From assembly GCF_014696105.1 (NCBI RefSeq), contig NZ_JACJPO010000011.1:1-64000 (forward strand): 64,000 nucleotides of DNA. The letters are read 5' to 3'. Position numbers and translations under genes: made by a program. Below are positions 52,504 to 60,906 of the stretch, in pieces. This DNA is from Microcoleus sp. FACHB-1515. Lineage in GTDB: Bacteria > Cyanobacteriota > Cyanobacteriia > Elainellales > Elainellaceae. The first letter of the stretch is position 1, and each line of letters opens with the position of its first letter. Below the pieces are notes generated by a model. It was not told the origin of the DNA. It saw nothing but the letters and a program-made list of their open reading frames with translations, and did not search any database.

Positions 52504-53060
52504 CTGAAAAAACCGAACGCGAAAAAATGCTGGCTGGCGAACTTTATCGCGCTGTCGATCCAGAACTAGCCGCAATGCACGATCGCGCCTTCGACCTGCT
52601 GCGGGAATTCAACAGCGCCACGCTAGCCGATCGCCGTGAGGAACTGTTGCGATCGCTGTTCGGCCAAGTCGGAGTAAGCCCCTCGATTACGCCGACGTTC
52701 TACTGCGACTATGGCAGCAACATCTACGCTGGAGACAACCTGTACATGAATTTCGGCTGTGTCATTCTCGACTGCAACGAAGTTCACATCGGGGACAATC
52801 TTCAGTGCGGCCCTTATGTTCAGATCTACACGGCCACGCATCCACTCGATCCGATCGTGCGATCGAGCGGTCTAGAATTTGCCCTGCCAATTCGCATCGG
52901 CCACAACGTCTGGATCGGCGGCGGTGCAATTGTTCTTCCCGGTGTTTCGATCGGCGACAACACGACGATCGGTGCAGGCAGCGTTGTCACCCAAGATATT
53001 CCGGCTAACGTGGTTGCAGTGGGCAATCCTTGTCGGGTGGTGCGATCGATCGATTCGTAA
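52500..53060 (+). CDS. Sugar O-acetyltransferase (Maa/NodL type)
   Basis: 186 aa. Left-handed beta-helix hexapeptide acyltransferase. Seen: TEREKMLAGELYRAVDPELA (the maltose acetyltransferase N-terminus), GSNIYAGDNLYMNFGCVILD, IGDNLQCGPYVQIYTATHPL and IGHNVWIGGGAIVLPGVSIG with the active-site His in TATHPL. Acetylates sugars with acetyl-CoA. Overlaps the previous gene by 4 bp. Confidence 0.92.
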   Translation: MTEKTEREKMLAGELYRAVDPELAAMHDRAFDLLREFNSATLADRREELLRSLFGQVGVSPSITPTFYCDYGSNIYAGDNLYMNFGCVILDCNEVHIGDNLQCGPYVQIYTATHPLDPIVRSSGLEFALPIRIGHNVWIGGGAIVLPGVSIGDNTTIGAGSVVTQDIPANVVAVGNPCRVVRSIDS

Positions 53061-53373
53061 AGCAATTGTGCTGCTGGCGAGGTCAGGCGTGAATTTACGG
53101 ATTTGCAGGGGCGATCGAGCACGCATCGCTTGGAAAATTCGGTAGTTGTCTCGACGTAGCTCAATTGTCTGTCACTGCACAATGGATTCAACTCTGGAGA
53201 GCGCTTTTGGAAGCATCCGGCGGCTAGGGGGCAATTTGAGCCGCTTGACCCACTTCCACCAAGGAGCGTCCTTACAGGTAGATTGTCCGGCTCTGGGGGC
53301 TTATGGAGCCGGACAATTTCTTATTTAGGATCGGGTGTCGGGTGCGCCAAGCGAGGGAAACACCTGACACCCC
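53061..53373. other. Intergenic region with two inverted repeats
   Basis: 313 bp between convergent genes. ATTGTCCGGCTC (53282-53293) pairs with GAGCCGGACAAT (53306-53317) as a 12-bp perfect stem, probable terminator for the plus-strand genes. GGGTGTCGGGTG (53333-53344) pairs with CACCTGACACCC (53361-53372, one mismatch), immediately after dapB's stop. The remainder has no coding potential I trust. Confidence 0.55.
53282..53317 (+). terminator. Terminator-like hairpin after acetyltransferase gene
   Basis: Perfect 12-bp arms with a 12-base loop, followed by TTTCTTATTT on the plus strand. Placed between convergent transcription units, so it could stop transcripts from the left-hand operon. Confidence 0.55.
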
Positions 53374-54204
53374 TCACAGCAGCTTTTCCAGGCCATAAAC
53401 CAGCGACTGAAGCTGAAGCACTTTGCGAATCGAGAGCAGCACACCGGGCATGTAGCTGGCGCGATCGCTCGTATCGTGGCGCAGCGTGTAAATCTGTCCG
53501 GCGGCTCCAAAAATCACTTCCTGGTGGGCGATTAGTCCGGGTAGGCGAACGCTGTGGATGCGAATATTTTCATCTGCAACTGCACCTCGTGCGCCCGCAA
53601 TTTTCTCGGTTTCTTCGACCTGCGGCGGATTAAACGGTTTGCCAAATTCGCCTAAAAGCTGAGCGGTTTGAATCGCTGTACCGCTGGGCGCGTCGGCTTT
53701 TTGGTTGTGGTGCAGTTCGATGATTTCCACATAGTCGAAATACTGCGAAGCTTGAATTGCCGCTTGCTGCAACAGCACAATCCCGATCGAAAAATTCGGC
53801 GCGATCACACAGCCCGTGCTGGCTTTGTCGGCAAAATCTGCCAGATCCGCAAGCTGGTCTTCACTCAGGCCCGTTGTGCCCACAACCGGACGCACCCCAT
53901 ACGCAATCGCGGCTCGCACACTGTCATAGACGCGATCGGGATGCGTGAAATCCACCATCACAGCGGGCTGGCGTTCCTGAGCAGCCTGCACTAATGTCGG
54001 CTCAAGCTGCTCCAGAACGGGAACTTCTAGCGCTCCGCAGCCAGCAATTTCACCGATGTCCTGTCCAATCAAAGCAGGATTGCGAGCGATCGCGCCCACA
54101 AGAGTCATGTCGCTGGCCTGCGCGATCGCCTTGACGGTTTCGCGACCCATTTTGCCAGTTGCACCGTTGACCACTACGGGAATGGGAGAAGCAGATGAAA
54201 CCAT
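53374..54204 (-). CDS. dapB: 4-hydroxy-tetrahydrodipicolinate reductase
   Basis: 276 aa. Lysine/diaminopimelate pathway. Seen: [20 protein letters not shown] (NAD(P) site), [36 protein letters not shown] with the catalytic His and Lys, and the C-terminal [21 protein letters not shown] 54210 precedes ATG 54204, which is chosen. Followed by an imperfect hairpin on its strand. Confidence 0.94.
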   Translation of the reverse strand: MVSSASPIPVVVNGATGKMGRETVKAIAQASDMTLVGAIARNPALIGQDIGEIAGCGALEVPVLEQLEPTLVQAAQERQPAVMVDFTHPDRVYDSVRAAIAYGVRPVVGTTGLSEDQLADLADFADKASTGCVIAPNFSIGIVLLQQAAIQASQYFDYVEIIELHHNQKADAPSGTAIQTAQLLGEFGKPFNPPQVEETEKIAGARGAVADENIRIHSVRLPGLIAHQEVIFGAAGQIYTLRHDTSDRASYMPGVLLSIRKVLQLQSLVYGLEKLL

Positions 54205-54408
54205 TGTCAAGCCTTGCGATCGCCAAAGGCATTTTAGATCACAGCAGGGCAGATCAAGCGAGTTGCTGCGGGTGAAATTTCTTGGTTCGATCGCGCTTGA
54301 GCCGCCAGAAATTCAAGGGGATGACGTAGCCGGAAGTCGCAAAGCTGCGATCGCAACACGGGTTGCACGTTAAACTCAGATGTTGGCACGAGTTCGGCTG
54401 GAGACGAA

Positions 54409-55047
54409 GTGGGAACAGAATTACGCAGCTACGTTTACTTGGATAACGTCCAGCCTCAGCACGCTGCTTATCTTGGCACAGTTTCAACCGGATTTTTGCC
54501 GCTGCCCGGAGATGCCTCATTGTGGATTGAAATTTCTCCCGGCATCGAGATTAATCGCCTGATGGATGTCGCGCTCAAGTCGGCAGTGGTGCGTCCGGGC
54601 GTATTGTTCATCGAGCGGCTGTATGGCTTGCTGGAAGTGCATTCGAGCAATCAGGGCGAAACCAAAGCAGCAGGGCAAGCGATTCTTGAGGCGATGGGGG
54701 CAAGTCGGCGCGACTGCCTGAAGCCGCGCATCGTGTCGAGCCAGATTATTCGCAACATGGACGCCTATCATGTGCAGTTGATTAATCGATCGCGCCGAGG
54801 CAACATGATCTTGGCTGGACAAACGCTGTATGTGTTTGAAGTGGAACCTGCCGCTTATGCCGCCCTTGCCGCCAACGAAGCCGAAAAAGCCGCGCTGATC
54901 AACATCCTGCAAGTGTCGGCAGTCGGCAGCTTTGGCCGCTTGTTTTTGGGCGGAGCGGAGCGCGACATTTTGGCCGCCTCGCGAGCCGTGCTGGGCGCAA
55001 TGGAAAATGTCGCCGGACGCGAAGTCGCTTCCACCCGCAAGGAATAG
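54409..55047 (+). CDS. ccmP: Carboxysome shell protein CcmP (tandem BMC domain)
   Basis: 212 aa. Two BMC folds in tandem (about 1-110 and 110-205), forming pseudohexameric trimers that stack. Seen: [75 protein letters not shown] and [20 protein letters not shown]. Strongly CcmP-like. It begins with GTG, with GGAGACGAA before it. Known: ccmP is usually separate from ccmKLMN. A pentapeptide protein gene follows 6 bp later. Confidence 0.93.
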   Translation: MGTELRSYVYLDNVQPQHAAYLGTVSTGFLPLPGDASLWIEISPGIEINRLMDVALKSAVVRPGVLFIERLYGLLEVHSSNQGETKAAGQAILEAMGASRRDCLKPRIVSSQIIRNMDAYHVQLINRSRRGNMILAGQTLYVFEVEPAAYAALAANEAEKAALINILQVSAVGSFGRLFLGGAERDILAASRAVLGAMENVAGREVASTRKE

Positions 55048-55053
55048 CGATCG

Positions 55054-55788
55054 ATGGCGAATCTTGAACATCTGCGGCGGCTCACCAGCGGTTGGAACGA
55101 GTGGCGATCGCACTATCCGCACGTCACGCCGGATTTGGCAGGCGCGAATTTGAGCAACGTCAATTTGCAGGCGGCGGATTTACGCGATGCGAATTTGACG
55201 CAAGCGGATTTGGCGATTGCCACCTTGCAAGGCGCAAACCTCAGCGGCGCAAATTTGCAAGGCGCAAACTTGATCGGCGCAGATTTGCGGCAGGCCATTT
55301 TGCGCGGTGCGGATCTGAGCGGGGTAAATTTGATTGGCGCAAACTTGTGGGACGCGGATTTACGCGATGCTAACTTGAGCGGGGCAAATTTGAGTCGATC
55401 GAACCTCAGCTTGTCGCGGCTCGATCGCGCCAGTCTCGATTTTGCCGATCTGACGCAGGCCAATCTGCACGCAGTGGCGATCGTCAATGCTCATTTAGCG
55501 GGAGCAAATTGCACGCAGGCGAATCTCTCTGCGATTCATGCGATCGGTGCGTATCTGGCAAGTGCAAATTTGAGCGGAGCCGATTTATCCGAAGCCGATT
55601 TGCGCTGGGCAAACTTGAGTAAGGCCGATTTGACCGAAGCGCGGCTGGATCGATCGCTGCTGCGCGGCACGAACTTGACGCGATCGAATTTGCAAAACGT
55701 CGATTTGCGATCGAGTTTTCTCCTCGGTGCAGATTTGCATCACGCTCAGCTAGAAGGTGCAGCACTTCCACCCCAGATAGACGGTTAA
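55054..55788 (+). CDS. Pentapeptide-repeat protein
   Basis: 244 aa. Nearly the whole protein from about residue 25 is A(D/N)LXX repeats: about 40 pentapeptides forming a right-handed quadrilateral beta-helix. Examples: ANLSGANLQGANLIGADLRQ and ADLRWANLSKADLTEARLDR. The N-terminal 25 residues are unlike the repeat. No signal peptide. Function unknown; it shares the CcmP transcript, so a shell- or carboxysome-related role is only a guess. Confidence 0.9.
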   Translation: MANLEHLRRLTSGWNEWRSHYPHVTPDLAGANLSNVNLQAADLRDANLTQADLAIATLQGANLSGANLQGANLIGADLRQAILRGADLSGVNLIGANLWDADLRDANLSGANLSRSNLSLSRLDRASLDFADLTQANLHAVAIVNAHLAGANCTQANLSAIHAIGAYLASANLSGADLSEADLRWANLSKADLTEARLDRSLLRGTNLTRSNLQNVDLRSSFLLGADLHHAQLEGAALPPQIDG

Positions 55789-55855
55789 AGTGATTCTCAC
55801 TCGCACCAATCCGGTTGCACCTCTTAAGATGTGAAGGTTGCCGCATCCTTTCGCT

Positions 55856-56431
55856 ATGACTGACTCGAATCCCTCGATCGCTGCTGAACCGATCGATCGC
55901 ACCTTCCGCCTCTCTCCGCTGATTCGCCTGACGCTGCTGTTGCTGTATTTCGCCTTGATGCTGCCGCTGCCGTTTCTGGCAACAGCCACGCAAGCACCAA
56001 TTCCACCGAACCTGCTGGCGATCGGCATTGCATTGGGGGCGATCGCCCTCTACGCCGCGCTCACCGAGCGCGTGATCGTGGATGAACACCAAATTCAGGT
56101 GACTTATCCCGCTTGGGTTCCCAAAATTTTTCGCAAAGGCTGGTCGCTGCCTTGGGCAGAGGTGCAGGCGCTCAAACCGCGATCGACCGGACAGGGCGGA
56201 CTGGTTTACTATTTGCTGAGTCGATCGGGTGAAGGCTATTTGCTGCCGATGCGCGTGGCCGGATTTGCTCAGCTTGTGCGGATTGTGCAGGCGCGGACGG
56301 GAATCGACACGCAAGACGTGATGATGCTGGCGCAACCCTGGATGTACTTGATTTTGCTGACTTTTTCGCTGTTTCTGCTGGCGATCGACGGATGGACAAT
56401 TTGGACAGCCCTACACGGAATTCCCGCTTGA
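55856..56431 (+). CDS. Membrane protein with PH-like middle domain, unknown function
   Basis: 191 aa. Hydrophobic segments at about 24-44 and 50-66 near the N-terminus and 165-187 near the C-terminus, with a soluble section between them (IVDEHQIQVTYPAWVPKI; LVYYLLSRSGEGYLLPMRV), possibly a bacterial PH-like fold. ATG 55856 is used; a TTG at 55838 is an alternative. The end overlaps the ATPase gene start by 40 bp, so they may be co-expressed. Confidence 0.6.
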   Translation: MTDSNPSIAAEPIDRTFRLSPLIRLTLLLLYFALMLPLPFLATATQAPIPPNLLAIGIALGAIALYAALTERVIVDEHQIQVTYPAWVPKIFRKGWSLPWAEVQALKPRSTGQGGLVYYLLSRSGEGYLLPMRVAGFAQLVRIVQARTGIDTQDVMMLAQPWMYLILLTFSLFLLAIDGWTIWTALHGIPA

Positions 56432-57180
56432 ATCATGCCGCTGTCAATCAGTGGCAGCTTGAGCAAGTCAGCCTCCGCCCGCCGCTCGGTTCGCATCTGC
56501 TGCTGCAAAGCATTTCCTGCGAATTGATGGCGGGCGATCGCTGCGCCCTGATCGGAGCAACCGGAGCCGGAAAAACGCTGCTTCTGCGCCTGCTCAATCG
56601 CCTGATCGATCCCAGTCAAGGCAGCATTTTGTTTCAAGGACGCGACCTGCGGCAAATTCCGATCGCCCAACTGCGTCAAACCGTCACGCTCGTTCTGCCG
56701 GAACCGCGACTCTTGGGCATGACCGTCCGCGACGCGATCGCCTACCCGCTCGCCTTCCGCAATCTGAGTTCAACCGTCATTCAGCAGCGGGTGACAGATT
56801 GGATCGATCGCCTGCAAATTCCGTCTGACTGGCTCAACAAAACCGAAGTGCAGCTCACGCTCAATCAGCGTCAGTGGATTGCGATCGCCCGCGCCTGCGT
56901 TTGTGAACCTGCTGTTTTGCTGCTCGATGAACCGTTTGGGGCGCTGGATGGCGATCGCCGTCAGCAGTTGCTCAATATTCTGCAAGATTCCGCTTTGCGG
57001 CAAACAACGATCGTCATCGGCACGCATCACGTTGAACTGGTGCGATTGTGGGCGCAGCGTGTTTGGTGTCTGCATCAGGGCAAGCTGCTGTGGCAGGAGT
57101 CGAGCGATCGACTGGACTGGGAAAGCGTTGAAGATTCGATCGCGCAGGCGGAAGCGGACGTAGCGACCGAGTGGGATTAA
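56392..57180 (+). CDS. ABC-type ATPase with degenerate signature and Q-loop
   Basis: 262 aa. Walker A GATGAGKT (55-62), Walker B LLLDE (176-180), D-loop GALD and H-loop THH are good. But the signature that is normally LSGGQ reads LTLNQ (155-159), and the Q-loop Gln position reads Pro (VLPEP, about 101-105). The rest looks like a solute-import or lipid-type ATPase. No permease gene is beside it. It may be a structural or regulatory ATPase, or its motif changes may be lineage-specific. It overlaps the previous gene by 40 bp. Confidence 0.85.
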   Translation: MDNLDSPTRNSRLNHAAVNQWQLEQVSLRPPLGSHLLLQSISCELMAGDRCALIGATGAGKTLLLRLLNRLIDPSQGSILFQGRDLRQIPIAQLRQTVTLVLPEPRLLGMTVRDAIAYPLAFRNLSSTVIQQRVTDWIDRLQIPSDWLNKTEVQLTLNQRQWIAIARACVCEPAVLLLDEPFGALDGDRRQQLLNILQDSALRQTTIVIGTHHVELVRLWAQRVWCLHQGKLLWQESSDRLDWESVEDSIAQAEADVATEWD

Positions 57181-57962
57181 TGGCCTTCGGCAAAGCGCGA
57201 GAAGGAATGCGGTTGCGATCGAGCCGGACGGGACGATGGCTTCGCCTCTGGGCGCTTCATCACAGGTTCGTCGGGCTTGGCAAGTTCGGCATTGAGCCGA
57301 TAGCCAACGTTTCGCACCGTTTGAATTAGATTTGGCTGACGCGGATCGACTTCCAGCTTTTTTCGCAGCGAAAGGACGTGCGTATCGACCGTGCGGTGAT
57401 TGTCGATCGCATCCGGCCAAGCGCGTTGCAGCAGTTCCGATCGACTCAAGGGCAATCCGCCCGCCTGCGCCAGCACATACAGCAAACTAAATTCCTGCGG
57501 CGTCAGTTCGATCACATCATCTTTGTAGCGCACCCGTCGCTGAACCAGGTCAATTTTGAGGTCGCCAAAGTCGAGTGCGGCAGGAGCAACGGGCGATCGA
57601 CTGCGGCGCGTCAAAGCTTCCACCCGTGCCAGAAATTCCTGCATTCCAAACGGCTTGGTGAGGTAGTCGTCTGCACCCGCCCGCAAGCCCATGACAATAT
57701 CGGCCTCGCTGCTGCGGGCAGAGAGCATCAAAACCATTGCCTGCTGCTGCTGCTGAATCCAGCGACAAAACTCGATGCCGTCACCATCGGGCAGTTCCGA
57801 ATCGAGAATCACCAAGTTTGGTTGCCGCGATTGAAACAGTTCTCTGGCATGGTGCAAATCAGGCGACTGAACGACGTTAAAGCCGCTCTGCTGCAAGTGC
57901 CAGCCGAGCAGCGATCGCAAATGCGGATTGCCTTCAACAATTTGGATACAGACAGAACCCAC
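57177..57962 (-). CDS. OmpR/PhoB-family response regulator
   Basis: 261 aa. Receiver domain 1-120: the acidic pair reads Glu-Gly (IVEGNPH) instead of two acids, phospho-acceptor Asp54 in LDSELPDGDG is present, Ser81 is in place of Thr, and Lys103 (LTKPFG) is present. A winged-helix C-terminus (LTPQEFSLLYVLAQAGGLPL; HVLSLRKKLEVDPRQPNLIQ; TVRNVGYRL) follows, then an ~35-residue polar tail. Starts with GTG. The missing acid may reduce Mg binding and phosphorylation. No kinase is adjacent; the target is unknown. Confidence 0.9.
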   Translation of the reverse strand: MGSVCIQIVEGNPHLRSLLGWHLQQSGFNVVQSPDLHHARELFQSRQPNLVILDSELPDGDGIEFCRWIQQQQQAMVLMLSARSSEADIVMGLRAGADDYLTKPFGMQEFLARVEALTRRSRSPVAPAALDFGDLKIDLVQRRVRYKDDVIELTPQEFSLLYVLAQAGGLPLSRSELLQRAWPDAIDNHRTVDTHVLSLRKKLEVDPRQPNLIQTVRNVGYRLNAELAKPDEPVMKRPEAKPSSRPARSQPHSFSRFAEGH

Positions 57963-58303
57963 TGATGTTCAGCCGATGAAGAGTGGCTTCAGCCTAACAA
58001 ACTCAAATCTGCCAGTTTGTAATGCCTGCTACTGCTGGAGTTCACAGAGGCTGGATTTGCGATCGATCCTCATTTTGACTCGATTTTGTAGGACACAATA
58101 CTTCAGCCGACAGAAGAACTAGGAAATCATACGGTTAAAATGAAGATTATCCAGTTTCACCTTGCCAGGAGGAACCCGCACTGACTGAGACGCCCTAACC
58201 TCTACATCTCGTGTAATTGTCTCCCAGACAAGCTTCTAGACGCGATTTATTTCATTCGCTCGCGACGAACTGTAGTTCTTTCCATTCTCATTCAGTCACC
58301 GCT
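57963..58303. other. Intergenic region, divergent
   Basis: 341 bp between divergent genes. A 14-codon frame starting at 58140 and a few short A/T-rich patches are all I see; no known motif or hairpin beyond short repeats. Confidence 0.4.
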
Positions 58304-58546
58304 ATGCTTCAGGACACTCAAACGATTCGCTACTACCAGTGGCTTTCCGACGCCCTCGTGGAACAGTGGAATCGTGGCTATCGCTTCGACGAACTTCGCC
58401 TGTATCTTGACGGCTATCTGGCCGCCCTGCGACACAGCAACGCGATCGAACCCTACCTGATTCATCGCCTCGAAGAAGAAGCCCTCCGCTATCTTCACGA
58501 CCCGTCAAACTTTGAACTGCCACAGTCTGAACCCGACTACTACTAA
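58304..58546 (+). CDS. Conserved small cyanobacterial protein
   Basis: 80 aa, soluble and helical: MLQDTQTIRYYQWLSDALVE, then GYRFDELRLYLDGYLAALRH and LIHRLEEEALRYLHDPSNFE. This looks like an 80-residue family restricted to cyanobacteria (possibly DUF6761); I know no function. ATG 58304 is chosen; a TTG upstream at 58217 would add 29 untypical residues. Convergent with the glycosidase fusion. Confidence 0.7.
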   Translation: MLQDTQTIRYYQWLSDALVEQWNRGYRFDELRLYLDGYLAALRHSNAIEPYLIHRLEEEALRYLHDPSNFELPQSEPDYY

Positions 58547-58584
58547 GCGCGATCGCGAAACCTCAACCCGCTATCAAGAACGCT

Positions 58585-60864
58585 TTAGTGGATCATCCTG
58601 CGATCGTGTAGGTAGCGGTCGATCGCTACATCCAAAGTGGGTAGCAAGATGCCGCGTTCACTGCCCAACACGCTGTAGCTCGGACGCGCTGCGGCTAGAC
58701 CGAGTGCTTTTGTTGGACGCGCCTCAACGTTTGCTTGAGTCAAACCTGCTTGCTTTGCCACCTGACGAGCCAAGTCTGCCCAGGCGATCGCGCCCTGATT
58801 GGCTAAATGCCAAATGCCGCTTTCACCATCTATCAGAAGGTCGAGCGTGGCATGAACCAGATCAGGAACATAAGTAGGAGAAACAACGGTATCATCGGCG
58901 GCAACAAAATGATTGTGATCCATGAGCGATCGCAAGGCAACTGTGAGGAAATTATAGTTGTCCCAAGGGCTAAAGAAAGCGCTGGTGCGAATTACTAAAG
59001 CGCCAGGGTGATGCTGCAAAACCCAGCGTTCTGCCTGCGCTTTACTGTGTCCATAAACGTTGAGTGGCGCAACCCGATCGCGCTCTAGATACGGCTGATT
59101 GCGATCGCCATCAAACACCAGATCAGAAGAAAAATTAACCAGTTGGATATCGCGTTGAGCACAGATTTCCGCCAAAATTGCTGCTCCATCGGCATTGATG
59201 CAGCGACACAACTGCGGTTCCCGTTCGGCATCATCAACGCGCACATAGCCCGCCGTATTAACGACTGCCCAAGGCTGCAATTCATCCAGCACCTGCTGCA
59301 CCATTTCGGGCTGGGTGATGTCCATTTCCTGCCGCGACAGCAAGTAGTAAGGAATGCCGCGCAGTTCGCACAGTCGAGCAAAAGCCTGACCCAACGTGCC
59401 CGTCGCGCCCGTAATTAGAAGTGGCGGCACAGCGATCGCCTTTTGAGCTTGCCGCATCAGAGGCGAGTGAGCGATCGTTGGCGCATCGATGCAGCCGTTC
59501 AGGTCAGAGCAGATTACAGGCGGATAGCGTAGTCGCTGCGATCGCTGCCACCAGCCCGCCCCCAACAATAGCGGATGGTTGTAGGGTTGTCCCGCTGCGA
59601 AATCAGTCATCATCTGAGCGATCGCCGTCGGTCGCGGAGCGGGCGATCGCAGATCAAACACGCCTGGTTCATAGAAATCATCGGCGCGAGTCACCAGACT
59701 ATTCCAGCTATAGCTTCCCAGCAGCGACCAAACCGTGACGGCTCGAAAGTCAATGCCCTGATCGCGTAAGCGTTGTGCAACCTGCCAAATTTCATTGAGC
59801 CAGCGCAACTGTTCTTCCCTTGTGCAGCCCAAATGTGCTTCCGTGATGGCGATCGGCTGCTGGTAACGTTCCCAGACTTCTTTGAGCAGCGCGACATGAT
59901 CGTAGAGTCCTTCGGCACGAACGCCGATCGCTTCCACATCTGCGTACTGATGCCGACCGTTGCCGCCGTGCGTGTGCGACGGATAGCGATCGAGCCGTTC
60001 ATCCAAAAAGCGATCGCTACAGACATAGCGGTTGATGCCGATGATGTCCGGCGGACAAGGATTGTCTTGAAACCAGTGCAGTTCCGCTGGAGCAATGCCA
60101 GCATTCAGCAGGTAACTCCACAGCGGATGATCGCGGTTGACCCGACCGCAGAGCAAATCGAATGACAGCCAGCGGCGATCGTTCTCAAACTCAGCTTGAT
60201 AGCTCAGCAGTGGCGTACTGAAGATCTTGCCTAAATCTTCGGTTTGCAGCAGTTGCGCCTGCGAATTCACCTGCCGGATCGATCGCATCGCCAGCACCGT
60301 TCCCCGACACTGATTGAGCAGAGCGCGAAGAAACGTATTCTCGTTGCGCCCGTGCGGATACCAGTGACCGTACAGGCCGCTAAACCGAGCGGTCGTGAGC
60401 GGTTCGTTAATGGGCGTGTAGCAGTCGAGCCAGGGATAGCGATCGGCCACTGCCCGCGCAAAGTTGGCCAGCTTTTCGGGAAAGGCCGAATCGATCAAGC
60501 TGGTGTGGCGGGGGCCGCTGCCGTGATGCACCAGTCCAGCGATCGGGCGAATCCCAAGCTGTTGCAGTCGGATCAGCCGTTCGTCTGTCCATTGCCAGTC
60601 GAGTACACCGTCTGGGGCGATGCGTTCCCACAAAACGGGATATCGCATCGCCCGAATTCCCAGTGCGGCAAATCGATCGAGGTCGTCAAGCCGCTCGGCA
60701 TGACCGTTGCGCTCTAGCTGGTCGAAATAGCGATCGCCCACACGATTGACGGTACATTCAACGCCTGCCCAAATTTCGAGCGGTGGCAGGTTGGTTGGTT
60801 GGCAATGCATTTGTGGATGAGTTAAGAAGAGTGGAAATTGAAAGGAACGATCGCGACTAATCAT
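58585..60864 (-). CDS. Glycoside hydrolase family 1-like/RmlD fusion
   Basis: 759 aa. N-terminal about 20-410 is like GH1 glycosidases: GIRAMRYPVLWERIAPDG, YTPINEPLTTARFSGLYGH (acid/base Glu in NEP) and PIAITEAHLG (nucleophile-type Glu, in ITEAH rather than ITENG). From about 470 follows dTDP-4-dehydrorhamnose reductase-like RmlD: ITGATGTLGQAFARL, VVNTAGYVRVDDAE, FSSDLVFDG, and the YGHSKAQAE catalytic Tyr-Lys. The gene directly downstream of the GT-Glf fusion in transcription order, 42 bp away. Likely cell-surface or capsular polysaccharide metabolism; order of action unclear. Confidence 0.88.
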   Translation of the reverse strand: MISRDRSFQFPLFLTHPQMHCQPTNLPPLEIWAGVECTVNRVGDRYFDQLERNGHAERLDDLDRFAALGIRAMRYPVLWERIAPDGVLDWQWTDERLIRLQQLGIRPIAGLVHHGSGPRHTSLIDSAFPEKLANFARAVADRYPWLDCYTPINEPLTTARFSGLYGHWYPHGRNENTFLRALLNQCRGTVLAMRSIRQVNSQAQLLQTEDLGKIFSTPLLSYQAEFENDRRWLSFDLLCGRVNRDHPLWSYLLNAGIAPAELHWFQDNPCPPDIIGINRYVCSDRFLDERLDRYPSHTHGGNGRHQYADVEAIGVRAEGLYDHVALLKEVWERYQQPIAITEAHLGCTREEQLRWLNEIWQVAQRLRDQGIDFRAVTVWSLLGSYSWNSLVTRADDFYEPGVFDLRSPAPRPTAIAQMMTDFAAGQPYNHPLLLGAGWWQRSQRLRYPPVICSDLNGCIDAPTIAHSPLMRQAQKAIAVPPLLITGATGTLGQAFARLCELRGIPYYLLSRQEMDITQPEMVQQVLDELQPWAVVNTAGYVRVDDAEREPQLCRCINADGAAILAEICAQRDIQLVNFSSDLVFDGDRNQPYLERDRVAPLNVYGHSKAQAERWVLQHHPGALVIRTSAFFSPWDNYNFLTVALRSLMDHNHFVAADDTVVSPTYVPDLVHATLDLLIDGESGIWHLANQGAIAWADLARQVAKQAGLTQANVEARPTKALGLAAARPSYSVLGSERGILLPTLDVAIDRYLHDRRMIH

Positions 60865-60906
60865 TGATTTCTAATTGCGATCGTTCCAGTGAATGCGTCA
60901 CGCAGC

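Noticed and set aside
54254-54520. Minus-strand frame ending [21 protein letters not shown]-like
   Set aside because: Mostly opposite ccmP; a C-terminal gene relic is possible but the evidence is too thin.
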